This document shows, piece by piece, positions 39,333 through 49,764 of a stretch of DNA of 64,000 bases. Position numbers and translations under genes: made by a program. Every line of letters starts with the position of its first letter. Position 1 is the first letter of the stretch. The notes under the pieces are model-generated. The model was not told where the DNA came from. It did not search any database and worked only from the letters and a program-made list of their open reading frames with translations. The stretch comes from Actinopolyspora mzabensis (GTDB lineage Bacteria > Actinomycetota > Actinomycetes > Mycobacteriales > Pseudonocardiaceae): contig NZ_FNFM01000007.1 of assembly GCF_900101095.1 (NCBI RefSeq), forward strand, positions 1 through 64,000, written 5' to 3'.

Positions 39333-39830
39333 TCATTCGCTCCGGCCGCGTGCGTCGAGCCAGGACTGCAGGATCTCGACCGCGGCGGCCTGATCCACCA
39401 CGTCCCGTTGACGCCTACCACGGATCCCGCGATCGGACAGCACCTTGGTGGCCGTCACGGTGGTGAGTCGTTCGTCACTGAGCCGCACCGGAACATCGCC
39501 GGTCCTGGCGTTGAGCGCGTCGGAATAGGAACGCGCCATGTCGGCCGCTGGGCCGTGCCTGCCCGCCAGGGTGACCGGCAGACCGACCACTATCTCGACG
39601 ACCTCGTACTCGCGCACCAGCTCGGCCAGCTCGTCGAGATCGGACTTGCGGGACTTGTCCCGCTTGAGCGTCGTGAGCGGGCTGGCGAGGATGGGCGCCG
39701 GGTCACTGACCGCGACACCCACCCGTGCCTGGCCCACGTCCACGCAGATGCGCCTGCCGGGGCCCGGGTCCTTGCGGTCTCGGCCGGAACCGCCCCGGTT
39801 CGGCTCGGTTTCGGAGCGTTCGGGGTTCAC
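39333..39830 (-). CDS. ruvX: YqgF/RuvX-type Holliday junction resolvase-like nuclease
   Basis: 165 aa. RNase H-like fold with the first catalytic Asp in ICVDVGQARVGVAVSD and VVGLPVTLAGRHGP following; DERLTTVTA and DQAAAVEILQSWL complete the core. The first 25 residues are a charged extension. YqgF proteins act in 16S rRNA 5' processing in several bacteria. GTG at 39830 overlaps the alaS stop codon. Confidence 0.93.
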   Translation of the reverse strand: MNPERSETEPNRGGSGRDRKDPGPGRRICVDVGQARVGVAVSDPAPILASPLTTLKRDKSRKSDLDELAELVREYEVVEIVVGLPVTLAGRHGPAADMARSYSDALNARTGDVPVRLSDERLTTVTATKVLSDRGIRGRRQRDVVDQAAAVEILQSWLDARGRSE

Positions 39831-42505
39831 GCCCGTGCCACCACCTGCTCCAGCTCCTTGCGCAACGCTTCGATCGCGGTGTCGATGCCCGAGGGATCGG
39901 ATCCCCCGCCCTGGGCCATCTCGGCCTTTCCGCCGCCCCGGCCGCCGATGTGCGCGGCGAAGGAGGGCACCAACTCGCCCGCTGCCACACCCCGATCCTG
40001 GGCGCCCGGGCTGGCCGCGACGACGAAACCGACCTTGCCGGTGTCCGGGTCGGCCGAGAACAGCGCCACGACCGAAGGACGGGAGCCCAGTTTACCGCGA
40101 ACCTCGCCCGACAGGGCCCGCAACGAGTTGCCGTCCACGCCGTCGGCGACCCGGACCGCCACCAGGCTGACGCCGTCGATGTCGACGGCACCACCGGCGA
40201 GTTCGCCCGCCGACTGCAGCACCTTGGCCACCCGCAGCTGCTTGAGTTCCTTCTCGGCATCCCGGAGTCGGGTGACCATGCTGTCGATGCGCTCGGGCAG
40301 GTCCTCGGTCTTGACCTTGAACCTGTCCGCGAGTTCGTTGACGAGCATGTGCTCCTTGTTGATGTAGCGCATCGCGTCCATGCCGACCAGGGCCTCGACG
40401 CGGTGCACCCCGGAACCGACCGAGGAGTCGTTGACCAGCTTGACCACACCGAGCTGCCCGATGCTGCCCACGTGGGTACCGCCGCACAGCTCCCTGGAGT
40501 AGTCGCCCATGTCGATCACGCGGACCCGGTCGCCGTACTTCTCACCGAACAGTGCGACGGCGCCGAGCTCCATGGCCCGGTCCATCGAGGTGGTGTAGGA
40601 ATCGACCTCGACATCCTCCTGCAGGTACTCGTTGACCTCCTCCTCGACACCGCCGAGCACGTCGGAGGAGACGGCGGAGGGAGCGGTGAAGTCGAACCGC
40701 ATCCGGCCGGGGGAGTTCAGCGAACCGGCCTGCGCGGCACGCTTGCCGTAGGCGTTGCGCACGGCCGCGTGCACCAGGTGGGTGGCGGAGTGGGAACGGG
40801 CGATGGCGTGCCTGCGTTCCGCGTCGACACCGGCCTCCAGCCGGGTGTCGACCGCGACCTCACCGCCCAGCACCTTGGCGCGGTGCACGGAGAGGCCGGG
40901 AACCGCCTGCTGCACATCGGTGACCTCCAGCTCCACACCGGGACCGACCAGCTTGCCGGTGTCGGCGATCTGGCCACCTCCCTCGGCGTAGAACGGGGTG
41001 CGGTCGAGAACCAGTTCCACCCGACTTCCCTCGCCCGCGACCGGCACCGGAGCACCGTCCCGCAGCAGCCCGAGCACCCGGCTGGTGGAGCTCAGATCGG
41101 TGTAGCCGATGAACTCGGTCGCACCGTGCTCGTCGAGCAGGGTGCGGTAGGTGGACAGGTCGCCGTGCGCGGTCTTGCGGGAGCGCGCGTCCTCCTTGGC
41201 GCGCTGCCGCTGCTGCTCCATGAGCTCGCGGAAACCCTGCTCGTCGACCGAGAGTCCGCGCTCGGCCGCCATCTCCAGCGTCAGGTCGATCGGGAAGCCG
41301 TAGGTGTCGTGCAGCTGGAACGCCTTCGAACCCGGCAGCTGGGCGGCCCCCTGTTCCCGGGTGCGCTCCACCGCCGTGTCGAAGATCTTGGAACCGGCCG
41401 ACAGGGTGCCGAGGAAGGCTTCCTCCTCGTTGCGGATCACCGAGTCGATGCGGTCGAAATCACCGGCGAGTTCGGGGTAGCCCGGCGACATCGCGTCCCG
41501 CACCACCTTGGTGAACTCTCCAAGCACCGGTTCGTGCACGCCCAACAGCCGGGTGGAGCGCACGACGCGACGCAGCAGCCGCCGCAGCACGTAACCCCGG
41601 GTCTCGTTGCTGGGGGTGACACCGTCGGAGACCAGCATCATGCCGGAGCGCATGTGGTCGGCGATCACCCTGAACCGCACGTCGTCGGCGTGTTCCTCGC
41701 CATAGCGCTTGCCCGAGAACTCCTCGGCCTTGGCGATCACGGGGCGCACCAGGTCGGTCTCGTAGACGTTCTCCACGCCCTGCAGCAGACAGGCGACCCG
41801 TTCGACGCCCATACCGGTGTCGATGTTCTTGGTGGGAAGCTCACCCAGGACCGGGTACCCATCCTTGGGGCTGCCCTCCCCCCTGATGTCCTGCATGAAC
41901 ACCAGGTTCCATATCTCGATGTAGCGGTCCTCGTCGACGACGGGCCCGCCCTCCTTGCCGTACTCGGGACCACGGTCGTAGTAGATCTCCGAGCAGGGAC
42001 CACCGGGGCCGGGAACACCCATGTCCCAGTAGTTGTCGTGCGCGTCCCTGCGCTGGATCCGTTCCGGGGGCAGCCCGCTGATCCGCTGCCAGAGCTGCTC
42101 GGCCTCCGGATCGTGCTCGTAGACGGTCACCCAGATGCGGTCGGGGTCGAAGCCGAATCCACCGGAGTCCCGCGAATTGGTCACCAGGCTCCAGGCGTGC
42201 TCGATGGCCCCCTCCTTGAAGTAGTCCCCGAAGGAGAAGTTGCCTGCCATCTGGAAGAAGGTGTTGTGCCTCGTGGTCTTGCCGACCTCGTCGATGTCGG
42301 CGGTCCGCACGCACTTCTGGATGCTCGTGGCACGCGGGTAGGGAGCGGGCGCGTCACCGAGGAAATAGGGCTTGAACTGCACCATCCCGGCGTTGACGAA
42401 CAACAGGTTGGGATCGTCCAGGATCAGTGAGGCGCTGGGTACGACGGTGTGCCCCCGGCCCCGAAAATGCTCGGTGAAACGGTTGTTTATCTCGTGGGTC
42501 TGCAC
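39827..42505 (-). CDS. alaS: Alanyl-tRNA synthetase
   Basis: 892 aa. Class II aminoacylation core with TRHNTFFQMAGNFSFGDYFK, an editing domain with the zinc histidines of HSATHLVHAAV and CGGTHVGSIGQLG, and the C-Ala dimerisation region at the end. Starts with GTG at 42505 after AGAAGGA. Heads the alaS-ruvX-mltG-aroE series. Confidence 0.98.
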   Translation of the reverse strand: MQTHEINNRFTEHFRGRGHTVVPSASLILDDPNLLFVNAGMVQFKPYFLGDAPAPYPRATSIQKCVRTADIDEVGKTTRHNTFFQMAGNFSFGDYFKEGAIEHAWSLVTNSRDSGGFGFDPDRIWVTVYEHDPEAEQLWQRISGLPPERIQRRDAHDNYWDMGVPGPGGPCSEIYYDRGPEYGKEGGPVVDEDRYIEIWNLVFMQDIRGEGSPKDGYPVLGELPTKNIDTGMGVERVACLLQGVENVYETDLVRPVIAKAEEFSGKRYGEEHADDVRFRVIADHMRSGMMLVSDGVTPSNETRGYVLRRLLRRVVRSTRLLGVHEPVLGEFTKVVRDAMSPGYPELAGDFDRIDSVIRNEEEAFLGTLSAGSKIFDTAVERTREQGAAQLPGSKAFQLHDTYGFPIDLTLEMAAERGLSVDEQGFRELMEQQRQRAKEDARSRKTAHGDLSTYRTLLDEHGATEFIGYTDLSSTSRVLGLLRDGAPVPVAGEGSRVELVLDRTPFYAEGGGQIADTGKLVGPGVELEVTDVQQAVPGLSVHRAKVLGGEVAVDTRLEAGVDAERRHAIARSHSATHLVHAAVRNAYGKRAAQAGSLNSPGRMRFDFTAPSAVSSDVLGGVEEEVNEYLQEDVEVDSYTTSMDRAMELGAVALFGEKYGDRVRVIDMGDYSRELCGGTHVGSIGQLGVVKLVNDSSVGSGVHRVEALVGMDAMRYINKEHMLVNELADRFKVKTEDLPERIDSMVTRLRDAEKELKQLRVAKVLQSAGELAGGAVDIDGVSLVAVRVADGVDGNSLRALSGEVRGKLGSRPSVVALFSADPDTGKVGFVVAASPGAQDRGVAAGELVPSFAAHIGGRGGGKAEMAQGGGSDPSGIDTAIEALRKELEQVVARA

Positions 42506-42590
42506 GATGAAGTCCTTCTACGCGGATGCGGGCTACCGGCACGGAGCAGGCGGAACACCGGTCGGCGTGAGCGGAGACTCGCGACGAACG

Positions 42591-42947
42591 TCAGCGCCCC
42601 GCCCTGCGAGCTCGCCGGCCCTGCGATCCGGTCTCCTCCAGCGTTCCCGCCATCCGTGTCACCTGCCGGTTCCCATTGTCCGGCAGCGTAATGGTCCGCT
42701 GCTCACGGCCTCCGGTGACGATACCGGTGCGCTCGGCCACGTCCTCGTGGAGCTCGAGTTCGCGTTCGGTCATGCCCGCGCGCACATCCGCTCCGAACGA
42801 GCCGACCGCTTCCGCCAGCTCCCGGACGGCGTCGCCCAGCTGATCGGCCACACCCGCCGGGGTGGCCTTTCGCGCGGTCCGATTGACCTTGCGGCTCAAC
42901 GCCACGCCCGCGGCGACACCGGCGCCGAGCCAGAACAAACGGCTCAC
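42591..42947 (-). CDS. Small DUF6167-like membrane-associated protein
   Basis: 118 aa. A short hydrophobic N-terminus (SRLFWLGAGVAAGVALSRK) is followed by a charged helical region and a basic tail. Similar proteins lie between alaS and a DUF948 gene in many actinomycetes. Function unknown. GTG at 42947 overlaps the DUF948 gene as GTGA. Confidence 0.82.
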   Translation of the reverse strand: MSRLFWLGAGVAAGVALSRKVNRTARKATPAGVADQLGDAVRELAEAVGSFGADVRAGMTERELELHEDVAERTGIVTGGREQRTITLPDNGNRQVTRMAGTLEETGSQGRRARRAGR

Positions 42948-43348
42948 TTACGACCCCCCTTGCGCCTGCGGGAATGCTTGCCCGCGGCCTGTTCTTCGCG
43001 CTTTCGGCGGGCGCGCAGGGCTTTCCGCACGCCGTAGGTGAAGGCGGCTGACTTCACCAGCGGACTTCCCAGTGTAGCCGTGAACAGCGAAGAAAGTGCC
43101 GACACATTGCTGGAGACCGACTGGGCGTTGGCCGTGATGCCGTCGACACGTTCCAACTGCGTGTTCACGTGGTCCAACGTCGTGTTCGCCCCGGTGAACA
43201 GCGGGTCGGAGTTCTCCTGCGCCTTGCGGATCGCGTTGGTCGCCTCGTCCAGGGTGCGGCCGAGCTTGACCAACGGGATCGCCAGCAGCACGACCAGCAG
43301 CACGAAAGCACCTGCTGCGATCAGCGCGGCGATCTCGGTGGGCGTCAC
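42944..43348 (-). CDS. DUF948-family membrane protein
   Basis: 134 aa from the GTG at 43348, which has GGGAGG four bases upstream. N-terminal membrane helix (AALIAAGAFVLLVVLLAIPL) followed by a predicted coiled coil and a strongly basic C-terminus. DUF948 proteins are small, widespread in Gram-positive bacteria and of unclear role. The pairing with the DUF6167-like gene upstream of alaS is conserved in actinomycetes. Confidence 0.87.
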   Translation of the reverse strand: MTPTEIAALIAAGAFVLLVVLLAIPLVKLGRTLDEATNAIRKAQENSDPLFTGANTTLDHVNTQLERVDGITANAQSVSSNVSALSSLFTATLGSPLVKSAAFTYGVRKALRARRKREEQAAGKHSRRRKGGRK

Positions 43349-43579
43349 GTGTCCTCCCGATTTCCAGCCGATTCGTGCGGCCACCGTGACGAGGCACTCG
43401 AAACGGCGGCGATGATCGCGGCCAGGCTATCGCGTCGCGGTCACCGCCACGTGTGCGGCTTTGGACACGGGGATACGGCGCGGCACGGGTGGTCGGTGCG
43501 AAAGCGCGCGACCCGCACGATAGATTGCTCTCCCGGCCGGGTTGGGCTCCTGCCGGACGAGCACGAGGGGACGCGTCGA

Positions 43580-44755
43580 ATGCGCAAGCGGGCCGTATCG
43601 GCCGCACTGAGGGCAGGGTTCACCAGCCGCACGCCGCTGCTGGTGACGCTGGTTTTCACGTTTCTGTTCAGCACGCTGGCCGGAGTCAGCGGCGGCATAC
43701 AGACCGCCACGGCGCGCGACGTGCTCCGTGCCGACGGCGCGCAGCGCATCGTGATCTCCTCGTTGGACAGCAAGGGCACGTTCGGGATCCTCGACGACGA
43801 ACGGATGGAGTTGATCCGTTCCGTTCCCGGGGTGGAGTACGCGGTCGCGGACTACCCGTCGGCGATACGGACGCCGGTGGGCACCGACATGCCGCGGCTC
43901 TCGCTGGCCACGCATTCCTGGGGAAGCTACGTCCCCCCTCCGATCACGGGGGGCTCGGTGGCCGAGGGTGTGCTCCCCGGCCAGGTGGTGCTCCCCGCCC
44001 GGAGTCAGGGAGTGGACTTCACCCGTTACCTCGGGCGCACGTTGAGCTTCAGCTACCGCGACGAGCTCCCGGCACCCCCGGGCTCGGAGACGGGAATCGA
44101 AGAGGCCGCGGAGGACTCGCGACCGATCCGTACGAACTCGGCGATCATCGAGCTCGAGGTGATCGCCACCTACGATCACCGATGGCACGCGGACGGGCCG
44201 CAGACCGCCTATCTCGCGCCGGCTACCGCCGTCCGAGTGGCCGCGGCGGCCGAAGGCAAAACCGTTTCCCAGCTACGCGAGAGCAGTAACGCCGAACGGG
44301 TAGGCGTGCTGGTCGACGAGCCGCACGAACCGAGGGCGGTGGCTTCCCGACTTCGTGATATGGGGCTCGGGGCCTTCCGGATGCCGCTGCGGGAGCAGAA
44401 AATGATCGCCACAGTGCACACTTGGCGCTACATCGCGCTCGGCGGGCTGCTGGGCGGCGCGGCGCTGTTCGGGGTGCTCACCGCCAGGCGGAACGGCTCC
44501 CGAGAGCGGTTCGAGCACCGGACGACGACGGCAGCGGCCGTCGCACTCGCCGGAGCGGTCCCCGCGACCGCGTTGGGAATCCCGGGGGCCCTGGTGTTGC
44601 GTGCTCCGATGGAGGAGTTCCTCGGGCTGCGGATCGACCACTGGATGTTGCTGCCGAGCCCGGTGTGGGTGCTGCTCGGGATACTGCTCCCCGCGCTCGC
44701 CGCGGCCGCGGGGGTGGTGGGCGAACGCGCGAGCGGACGGTTCCGCCGCGGTTGA
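43580..44755 (+). CDS. Orphan MacB/FtsX-like ABC permease protein
   Basis: 391 aa from the ATG at 43580 (GAGGGG nine bases upstream). One N-terminal helix (LLVTLVFTFLFSTLAGVSGG), an extracytoplasmic region of about 240 residues, then three C-terminal helices: the topology of MacB/FtsX-type mechanotransmission permeases. These normally work with a cytoplasmic ATPase, but no ATPase gene is adjacent. It is alone on the plus strand between minus-strand genes. Possible roles include cell-envelope stress or lipoprotein handling, but none is shown. Confidence 0.75.
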   Translation: MRKRAVSAALRAGFTSRTPLLVTLVFTFLFSTLAGVSGGIQTATARDVLRADGAQRIVISSLDSKGTFGILDDERMELIRSVPGVEYAVADYPSAIRTPVGTDMPRLSLATHSWGSYVPPPITGGSVAEGVLPGQVVLPARSQGVDFTRYLGRTLSFSYRDELPAPPGSETGIEEAAEDSRPIRTNSAIIELEVIATYDHRWHADGPQTAYLAPATAVRVAAAAEGKTVSQLRESSNAERVGVLVDEPHEPRAVASRLRDMGLGAFRMPLREQKMIATVHTWRYIALGGLLGGAALFGVLTARRNGSRERFEHRTTTAAAVALAGAVPATALGIPGALVLRAPMEEFLGLRIDHWMLLPSPVWVLLGILLPALAAAAGVVGERASGRFRRG

Positions 44756-44825
44756 CGCGGGGCGGAACCGTGTCCCGGCGCGAGCCCCGCGCTTCCGGTT
44801 CTCCGCTGCGGTTCCGAATGCGGGC

Positions 44826-45791
44826 TCAACCGTTGACCGGCGAAACCGGGCCGCTGCCGTCCAGCACGCCGATCACGTTGCGAGCGGCCAACTCGGCCAT
44901 CGCCGTACGCGTCTCGGTGGTGGCCGACCCCAGGTGGGGCACCATGACCACGTTGTCCAGGTCGAGCAGCTCCGGGTCCACCGCGGGCTCGTTCTCGAAC
45001 ACGTCCAGTCCTGCTCCGCCGATGGTGCCGTCCCGGAGAGCGCGTGCCAACGCACGTTCGTCGACCACGGCACCACGACTGGTGTTGAGCAGCACCGCCG
45101 AGGACTTCATGGCGGACAGGGCCGCACCGTCGATCAGGTGCCTGGTCGATTCGGTCAGCGGGCAGTGCGGCGACACCACGTCCGAGTCCCGCAGCAGCTG
45201 CGGAAGCGGCAGAAAGCTCGCGTCCAGCTCGCGCTCGACCTCGGGCTCCACGCGGTTCCGAGCGGTGTAGACGACCTCCATGCCGAAGGCACGTGCTCTG
45301 CGTGCCACGGCACGGCCGATCTGGCCCATCCCGACTACGCCCAACGTCTTGCCCTGCAGCCCGCTGCCCAGCATGAACGAGAAGTTCCACTCCCAGGGGG
45401 CACCCGAGCGGATCAACCGTTCCCCCTCCGCGAGCCTGCGGGTGGTCATCAGCAACAGTCCGAACGTCAGATCCGCCGTGGCATCGGTGAGCACACCGGG
45501 CGTGTTGGTAAGCAGCACCCCACGTCGGTCCAGTGCGGGCACGTCGACGTTGTCGTAGCCCACCGCGACATTGGCGACCACCCGCAGCGACGGCCCCGCG
45601 GCGTCGAGGACCTCGCCGTCGATCCGGTCGTGCAGCATGGTGACCACCGCCTCGGCACCGTGCACGGCCTCGTGCAGCTCCGCCGGGGTCATCGCTCGGC
45701 TCTGGCTGCAGAGTCGGACATCACCCACCGACTCCAGCAGTCGCAGCGCCGACTCGGGAATCGTGCGGGTGACCAGGATCCGAGAACTCAC
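44826..45791 (-). CDS. D-2-hydroxyacid dehydrogenase (glyoxylate/hydroxypyruvate reductase-like)
   Basis: 321 aa. NAD-binding motif GVVGMGQIGRAVA near residue 150, catalytic Arg in LLNTSRGAVVDE, Glu in GLDVFENEP, and the catalytic His in VMVPHLGSAT. Most like GyaR/GhrB-type reductases; it lacks the C-terminal regulatory domains of SerA. GTG start at 45791. Not part of an obvious operon. Confidence 0.92.
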   Translation of the reverse strand: MSSRILVTRTIPESALRLLESVGDVRLCSQSRAMTPAELHEAVHGAEAVVTMLHDRIDGEVLDAAGPSLRVVANVAVGYDNVDVPALDRRGVLLTNTPGVLTDATADLTFGLLLMTTRRLAEGERLIRSGAPWEWNFSFMLGSGLQGKTLGVVGMGQIGRAVARRARAFGMEVVYTARNRVEPEVERELDASFLPLPQLLRDSDVVSPHCPLTESTRHLIDGAALSAMKSSAVLLNTSRGAVVDERALARALRDGTIGGAGLDVFENEPAVDPELLDLDNVVMVPHLGSATTETRTAMAELAARNVIGVLDGSGPVSPVNG

Positions 45792-45950
45792 TCATCCGTC
45801 CCTTCCGACCCCGGCCGTAGCGACGGTCGGGGCGTCGACTCGTGGCTTGTCCGGCCGAATCGGCACGTTACCCGAAAGCAGCTCCGAAGCCGACGTTTCG
45901 GGGGACAGTCGCGAACCACCACGGGAAAGGCCGGTGACTTCGTCCGGGAA

Positions 45951-47354
45951 CTACTGGCGGTCCCCTCGGACGATGTTGCGCAGTTTCGGCAACCGTTCCG
46001 CCAGGGTTCGTTCCGCACCGCGCCCGTGGGGCTCGTAGTAGTTCCTGCCGACCAGCGAGTCGGGCGGATACTGCTGTTCGAGCACCCCTTCCGGGCGATC
46101 GTGCGGATAGCGGTACCCGATGGCGTTCCCCTGCCGCTCGGCTCCCGCGTAGTGCCCGTCCCGCAGATGCGCGGGCACGGTTCCGGCCCTGCCCGCACGG
46201 ACATCGGTCAGCGCTGCGTCGATGGCCGTGATCACGGCGTTGGACTTGGGGGCGGTGGCCAGATGCACCGTGGTCTGGGCCAGCGCCAGCCTGCCCTCCG
46301 GCATGCCGATGAACTGCACCGCCTGGGCGGTGGCCACGGCGCTCTGCATCGCGGTGGGGTCGGCCATGCCGACATCCTCGCTGGCGTGCACCACGAGCCT
46401 GCGGGCGATGAATCGTGGGTCCTCGCCCGCCTCGATCATCCTGGCCAGATAGTGCAGCGCGGCGTCCACGTCCGAACCCCGGATGGATTTGATGAACGCG
46501 CTGGCGACATCGTAGTGCTGGTCACCGTCACGGTCGTAGCGCACGGCCGCCTTGTCCACCGTGGCCTCGACGGTGGCGAGGTCGATGGTGGTCGAGCCGG
46601 TGGCGGCCGCCGCTTCGGAAGCGGCCTCCAGTGCCGTCAGCGCGCGGCGCGCGTCTCCCCCCGCCAGCGCCACCAGGTGCTGTTCGGCCTCCTCGTCCAA
46701 GCGGAACTCGCCGTCCAGCCCGCGCTGTTCACCGACGGCGCGGAGCACCAGCTGTCTGACCTCCTGTTCACCGAGCGGTCGCAGTTGCAGCATCAGCGAA
46801 CGCGAAAGCAGCGGTGAGACCACGGAGAACGAGGGGTTCTCCGTGGTGGCGGCCACCAGCAGCACGGTGCGGTCCTCGACCGCGGACAGCAGCGCATCCT
46901 GCTGTGTCTTGGAGAAACGGTGCACCTCGTCGATGAACAGCACGGTGGCCTCACCCGAGTGCCCGAGCCTGCGCCGTGCCTCCTCGATCACCCCGCGCAC
47001 CTCTTTGACACCCGCCGAGAGCGCGGACAGCGCCACGAAACGACGTCCGGTGGCCTGGGAGACCAGCCCGGCCAACGTGGTCTTGCCGGTGCCGGGCGGC
47101 CCGTGCAGCAGCACCGAAGCGGGTGCCGCCCCCTCCACGAGACGGCGCAGCGGCGCTCCGGAGCCGAGGAGATGGTCCTGCCCGATGACTTCGTCGAGCG
47201 TTCGGGGACGCATCCGTACCGCCAGCGGCGCGTTCTCGGCGAGTCGCTGTTCGGCACGGTCCTCGGCATCAGCACCGAACAGGCCACCGTTGAGCAGACC
47301 GCTGTGGAACGAACCGCTGTGGAACGAACCGTTGTCGAACAGACCATCAGTCAC
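45951..47354 (-). CDS. rarA: Replication-associated recombination protein A
   Basis: About 467 aa. AAA+ ATPase related to clamp loaders, acting at stalled forks. [19 protein letters not shown], Walker [13 protein letters not shown], Walker [21 protein letters not shown] and the C-terminal MgsA domain with [17 protein letters not shown] are clear. The first 30 residues contain a duplicated Gly-Ser-Phe-His-Ser unit from a 15-base tandem repeat. GTG at 47354 is preferred; another in-frame GTG lies ten codons earlier. Confidence 0.94.
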   Translation of the reverse strand: MTDGLFDNGSFHSGSFHSGLLNGGLFGADAEDRAEQRLAENAPLAVRMRPRTLDEVIGQDHLLGSGAPLRRLVEGAAPASVLLHGPPGTGKTTLAGLVSQATGRRFVALSALSAGVKEVRGVIEEARRRLGHSGEATVLFIDEVHRFSKTQQDALLSAVEDRTVLLVAATTENPSFSVVSPLLSRSLMLQLRPLGEQEVRQLVLRAVGEQRGLDGEFRLDEEAEQHLVALAGGDARRALTALEAASEAAAATGSTTIDLATVEATVDKAAVRYDRDGDQHYDVASAFIKSIRGSDVDAALHYLARMIEAGEDPRFIARRLVVHASEDVGMADPTAMQSAVATAQAVQFIGMPEGRLALAQTTVHLATAPKSNAVITAIDAALTDVRAGRAGTVPAHLRDGHYAGAERQGNAIGYRYPHDRPEGVLEQQYPPDSLVGRNYYEPHGRGAERTLAERLPKLRNIVRGDRQ

Positions 47355-47434
47355 GTTCCCGACGCTACCCGCGCCGTGCGGCACCGGTGGTGCGGGACGG
47401 CGCGGGAGCTCCTCACCTCCAGCGGATCTCGCTG

Positions 47435-48952
47435 TCAGCGTGCGCCCGGCATGGCCAGCTCCACGGCGCAGGAGTTCTTGCGCCGCTGCTCCGCCCAGTG
47501 CTCGATGGTCTGGTGGCAGGCTCGGTCCAGATGCCGCAGCGGTGTCATGTCGACATGAGCACTACTGGTGTGCGGCAGTTGCTCCAGCCTGTCCTGCAGC
47601 TGCGGCAACCGCAGGAACGTGGCGTTGCCGTGCAACCGCACCCGGGCATGGTTCTCGTCGTGCTCGATCTCCACGGAAAGTCCGGAAACCTCCCACGCGG
47701 TCTTGATCACCGCGGCCGCGATACCGGTGAGCACACCGATCAGCAGGTCGGTGGCCAGGATCGTCCCAGCCGTCAGCAGCAGGATGAACGCCTCCGAACG
47801 CTGTTCCCGGATCAGGTTGGCGACCTGGCGTACCCCGAGCAGTTTCCATCCCGCGTGCACCAACAGCGCTCCGAGCGTGGCCAGCGGGATGAAGGAGAGC
47901 AGCTGGGGAAGCAGCATCACGAACAGCAGGAGCCAGCACCCGTGCAGCACCCGGGAGAGTTTGGTCCGCGCTCCCGCGTGCACGTTGGCGGTACTGCGTA
48001 CGATCACCGCGGTCATCGGCAGCGCGCCGAGCACTCCGCAGACCGCGTTCCCGGTGCCCTGTGCCACCAGCTCGGCGTTGTAGCGGGTCTTGGGGCCGTC
48101 GTGCATCCGGTCCACCGCAGCCGCGCTGAACAGGCTCTCCGCGGAGGCGATCAGCGCGAAGGTCAGAATCGACCCGAGCACTGCGAAGCTGGTAACCGCG
48201 CCGAAGTCACCGGGAGTGACGACATTGATGGTTCCCAGCAGCGAACCGACCCGGATGGTCTCCAGCGGGAGTCCGAACACGTAGGTGAGCGCCGCCGCGA
48301 CGGTGACTCCCACCAGGGGTGCGGGAACGGTCCGGAAGCGCTGGGGCAACCGAGCCCACATCGCCATGGTGAGCAGCGTCACCACGGCGATGGCGACCCC
48401 GGCCCGCCCCGCGGGGGTGGTGAACGCGGCTCGGAACAGTTCGGGCAGCCCGGCGAACTTGGCACCGGTGTGCGAGGGCTGGTCCAGCCCCCCGATCGGG
48501 TAGATCTGGCCGAGGATCAGTACGAGCCCGATCCCCGCCAGCAGCCCTTGCACCACCGAGGGCGAGATCGCGCGGAACCAGGTCCCGATGCCGGTCAGCC
48601 CCATCGCGATCTGCAGCAGCCCCGCCCCGAGCACTACCACTCCCAACGCGGCGAGACCGTGGTCGGCGATCGTGGCGGCGACCAGCACGGTCAAGCCCGC
48701 CGCGGGGCCGCTGACCTGCATGGTGCTGCCGGGCATGCACCCGACGACGATGCCACCGACGATGCCGGTGACGATGCCCAGTTCGGCGGGCACGCCGGAA
48801 GCGACGGCGATTCCCACGCACAGTGGTAACGCCACCAGGAAGACCACGAGCGAAGCACCCAGGTCGAAGCCGAACACCGATTTGTTCCGGCGGATGTGTT
48901 CGCCGAGAGAGCCCGACCGCGTGGGCGGGGTCGATTCGAGTTGTGTGGTCAC
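47435..48952 (-). CDS. SulP-family anion transporter
   Basis: 505 aa, about eleven membrane helices followed by a short C-terminal STAS domain (about 425-500). Family motifs include [20 protein letters not shown], the [16 protein letters not shown] region and a [14 protein letters not shown] segment. Bacterial SulP proteins carry bicarbonate, sulfate or dicarboxylates; several residues resemble BicA-like carriers but the substrate cannot be fixed. No carbonic anhydrase gene is adjacent. GTG start. Confidence 0.92.
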   Translation of the reverse strand: MTTQLESTPPTRSGSLGEHIRRNKSVFGFDLGASLVVFLVALPLCVGIAVASGVPAELGIVTGIVGGIVVGCMPGSTMQVSGPAAGLTVLVAATIADHGLAALGVVVLGAGLLQIAMGLTGIGTWFRAISPSVVQGLLAGIGLVLILGQIYPIGGLDQPSHTGAKFAGLPELFRAAFTTPAGRAGVAIAVVTLLTMAMWARLPQRFRTVPAPLVGVTVAAALTYVFGLPLETIRVGSLLGTINVVTPGDFGAVTSFAVLGSILTFALIASAESLFSAAAVDRMHDGPKTRYNAELVAQGTGNAVCGVLGALPMTAVIVRSTANVHAGARTKLSRVLHGCWLLLFVMLLPQLLSFIPLATLGALLVHAGWKLLGVRQVANLIREQRSEAFILLLTAGTILATDLLIGVLTGIAAAVIKTAWEVSGLSVEIEHDENHARVRLHGNATFLRLPQLQDRLEQLPHTSSAHVDMTPLRHLDRACHQTIEHWAEQRRKNSCAVELAMPGAR

Positions 48953-49398
48953 GATTCACTCCGTGAGAGTCGACAGGCCCGTGTCCGCGACCGGACACAC
49001 GTGGGCCGGCAAGGGTCATCAGTCGAAATGTGCCGCTGGTACGAGTGGGAATCCGCTCCGGAGATCCGATCGGGTATTCGGATTACTCGTTCGGCGCACC
49101 GTCCGTACCGCTGCTGGTTCCTCCGGAGCACGCTTTCTCCCGGCGTGGAGCGGAATCGAAAGAACCCGCGTCTCGGACGGCTGCTCGGAATGGATTTCCA
49201 ACGGACTCGCGTCGATGCGAGAAGAATTCGGTGAGGAGACCCGTGAGCGTTGTGCCCTGTGGACCGGATCGTGCTACAGCTCGACCTGGTAGTCGTCGAA
49301 CCGAACGTGAACCCGACTCCAACCGTCGCTGCCGCGAAGACGAGGTGAGGGACCTCGCGAGCGGCGCAGGTCCCCGTCGAACCGAATCGGTTGACGAA
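48953..49398. other. Intergenic region upstream of the SulP gene
   Basis: 446 bases without a supportable gene. It should hold the SulP promoter. Several short frames on both strands have random composition. No inverted repeat of note. Confidence 0.45.
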
Positions 49399-49764
49399 TC
49401 ACCTGCGGTAGACCTGGAGTCTCGCCTGTGAATGGGCTGATCTGCACTTCACACTCGAGTCGAGCGCATCGAGTGAGTTTCTGGCGTCTTCCCCGGAGTC
49501 GAAGCGCTGCCTACCGGGAAGAGTTGTGCGGTTCCGTCTGCTGCACGACCGCTCGGAGCGCCGCCCGATCCTTCTGCCGAATTCGGCCACGCTGGGGCGT
49601 TTGCGGAGTTTCTCGCTCTCGCAGGGAGCGCTCTGCTCGGTTTTGTACTCCCCCGAGACGGCTCTGCCGACCTGTGTCGCGGCACCGGCGGCGTGCAGCG
49701 GGGAAAGCACGACGAGGACCACAGCGAACAGCAGGAACAACGCCGCCCGCAGCGCCGAATTCAT
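49399..49764 (-). CDS. Possible small secreted protein
   Basis: 121 aa from the ATG at 49764. The N-terminus NSALRAALFLLFAVVLVVLS then PLHAAGAA looks like a Sec signal peptide with an Ala-x-Ala cleavage site. The mature part is basic and has three cysteines, but its C-terminal half is Arg/Ser-rich and not clearly protein-like, so it may be frameshifted or not a gene. No family recognised. A TAATAT with unusually AT-rich flanks lies upstream (49865-49870). Confidence 0.35.
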   Translation of the reverse strand: MNSALRAALFLLFAVVLVVLSPLHAAGAATQVGRAVSGEYKTEQSAPCESEKLRKRPSVAEFGRRIGRRSERSCSRRNRTTLPGRQRFDSGEDARNSLDALDSSVKCRSAHSQARLQVYRR

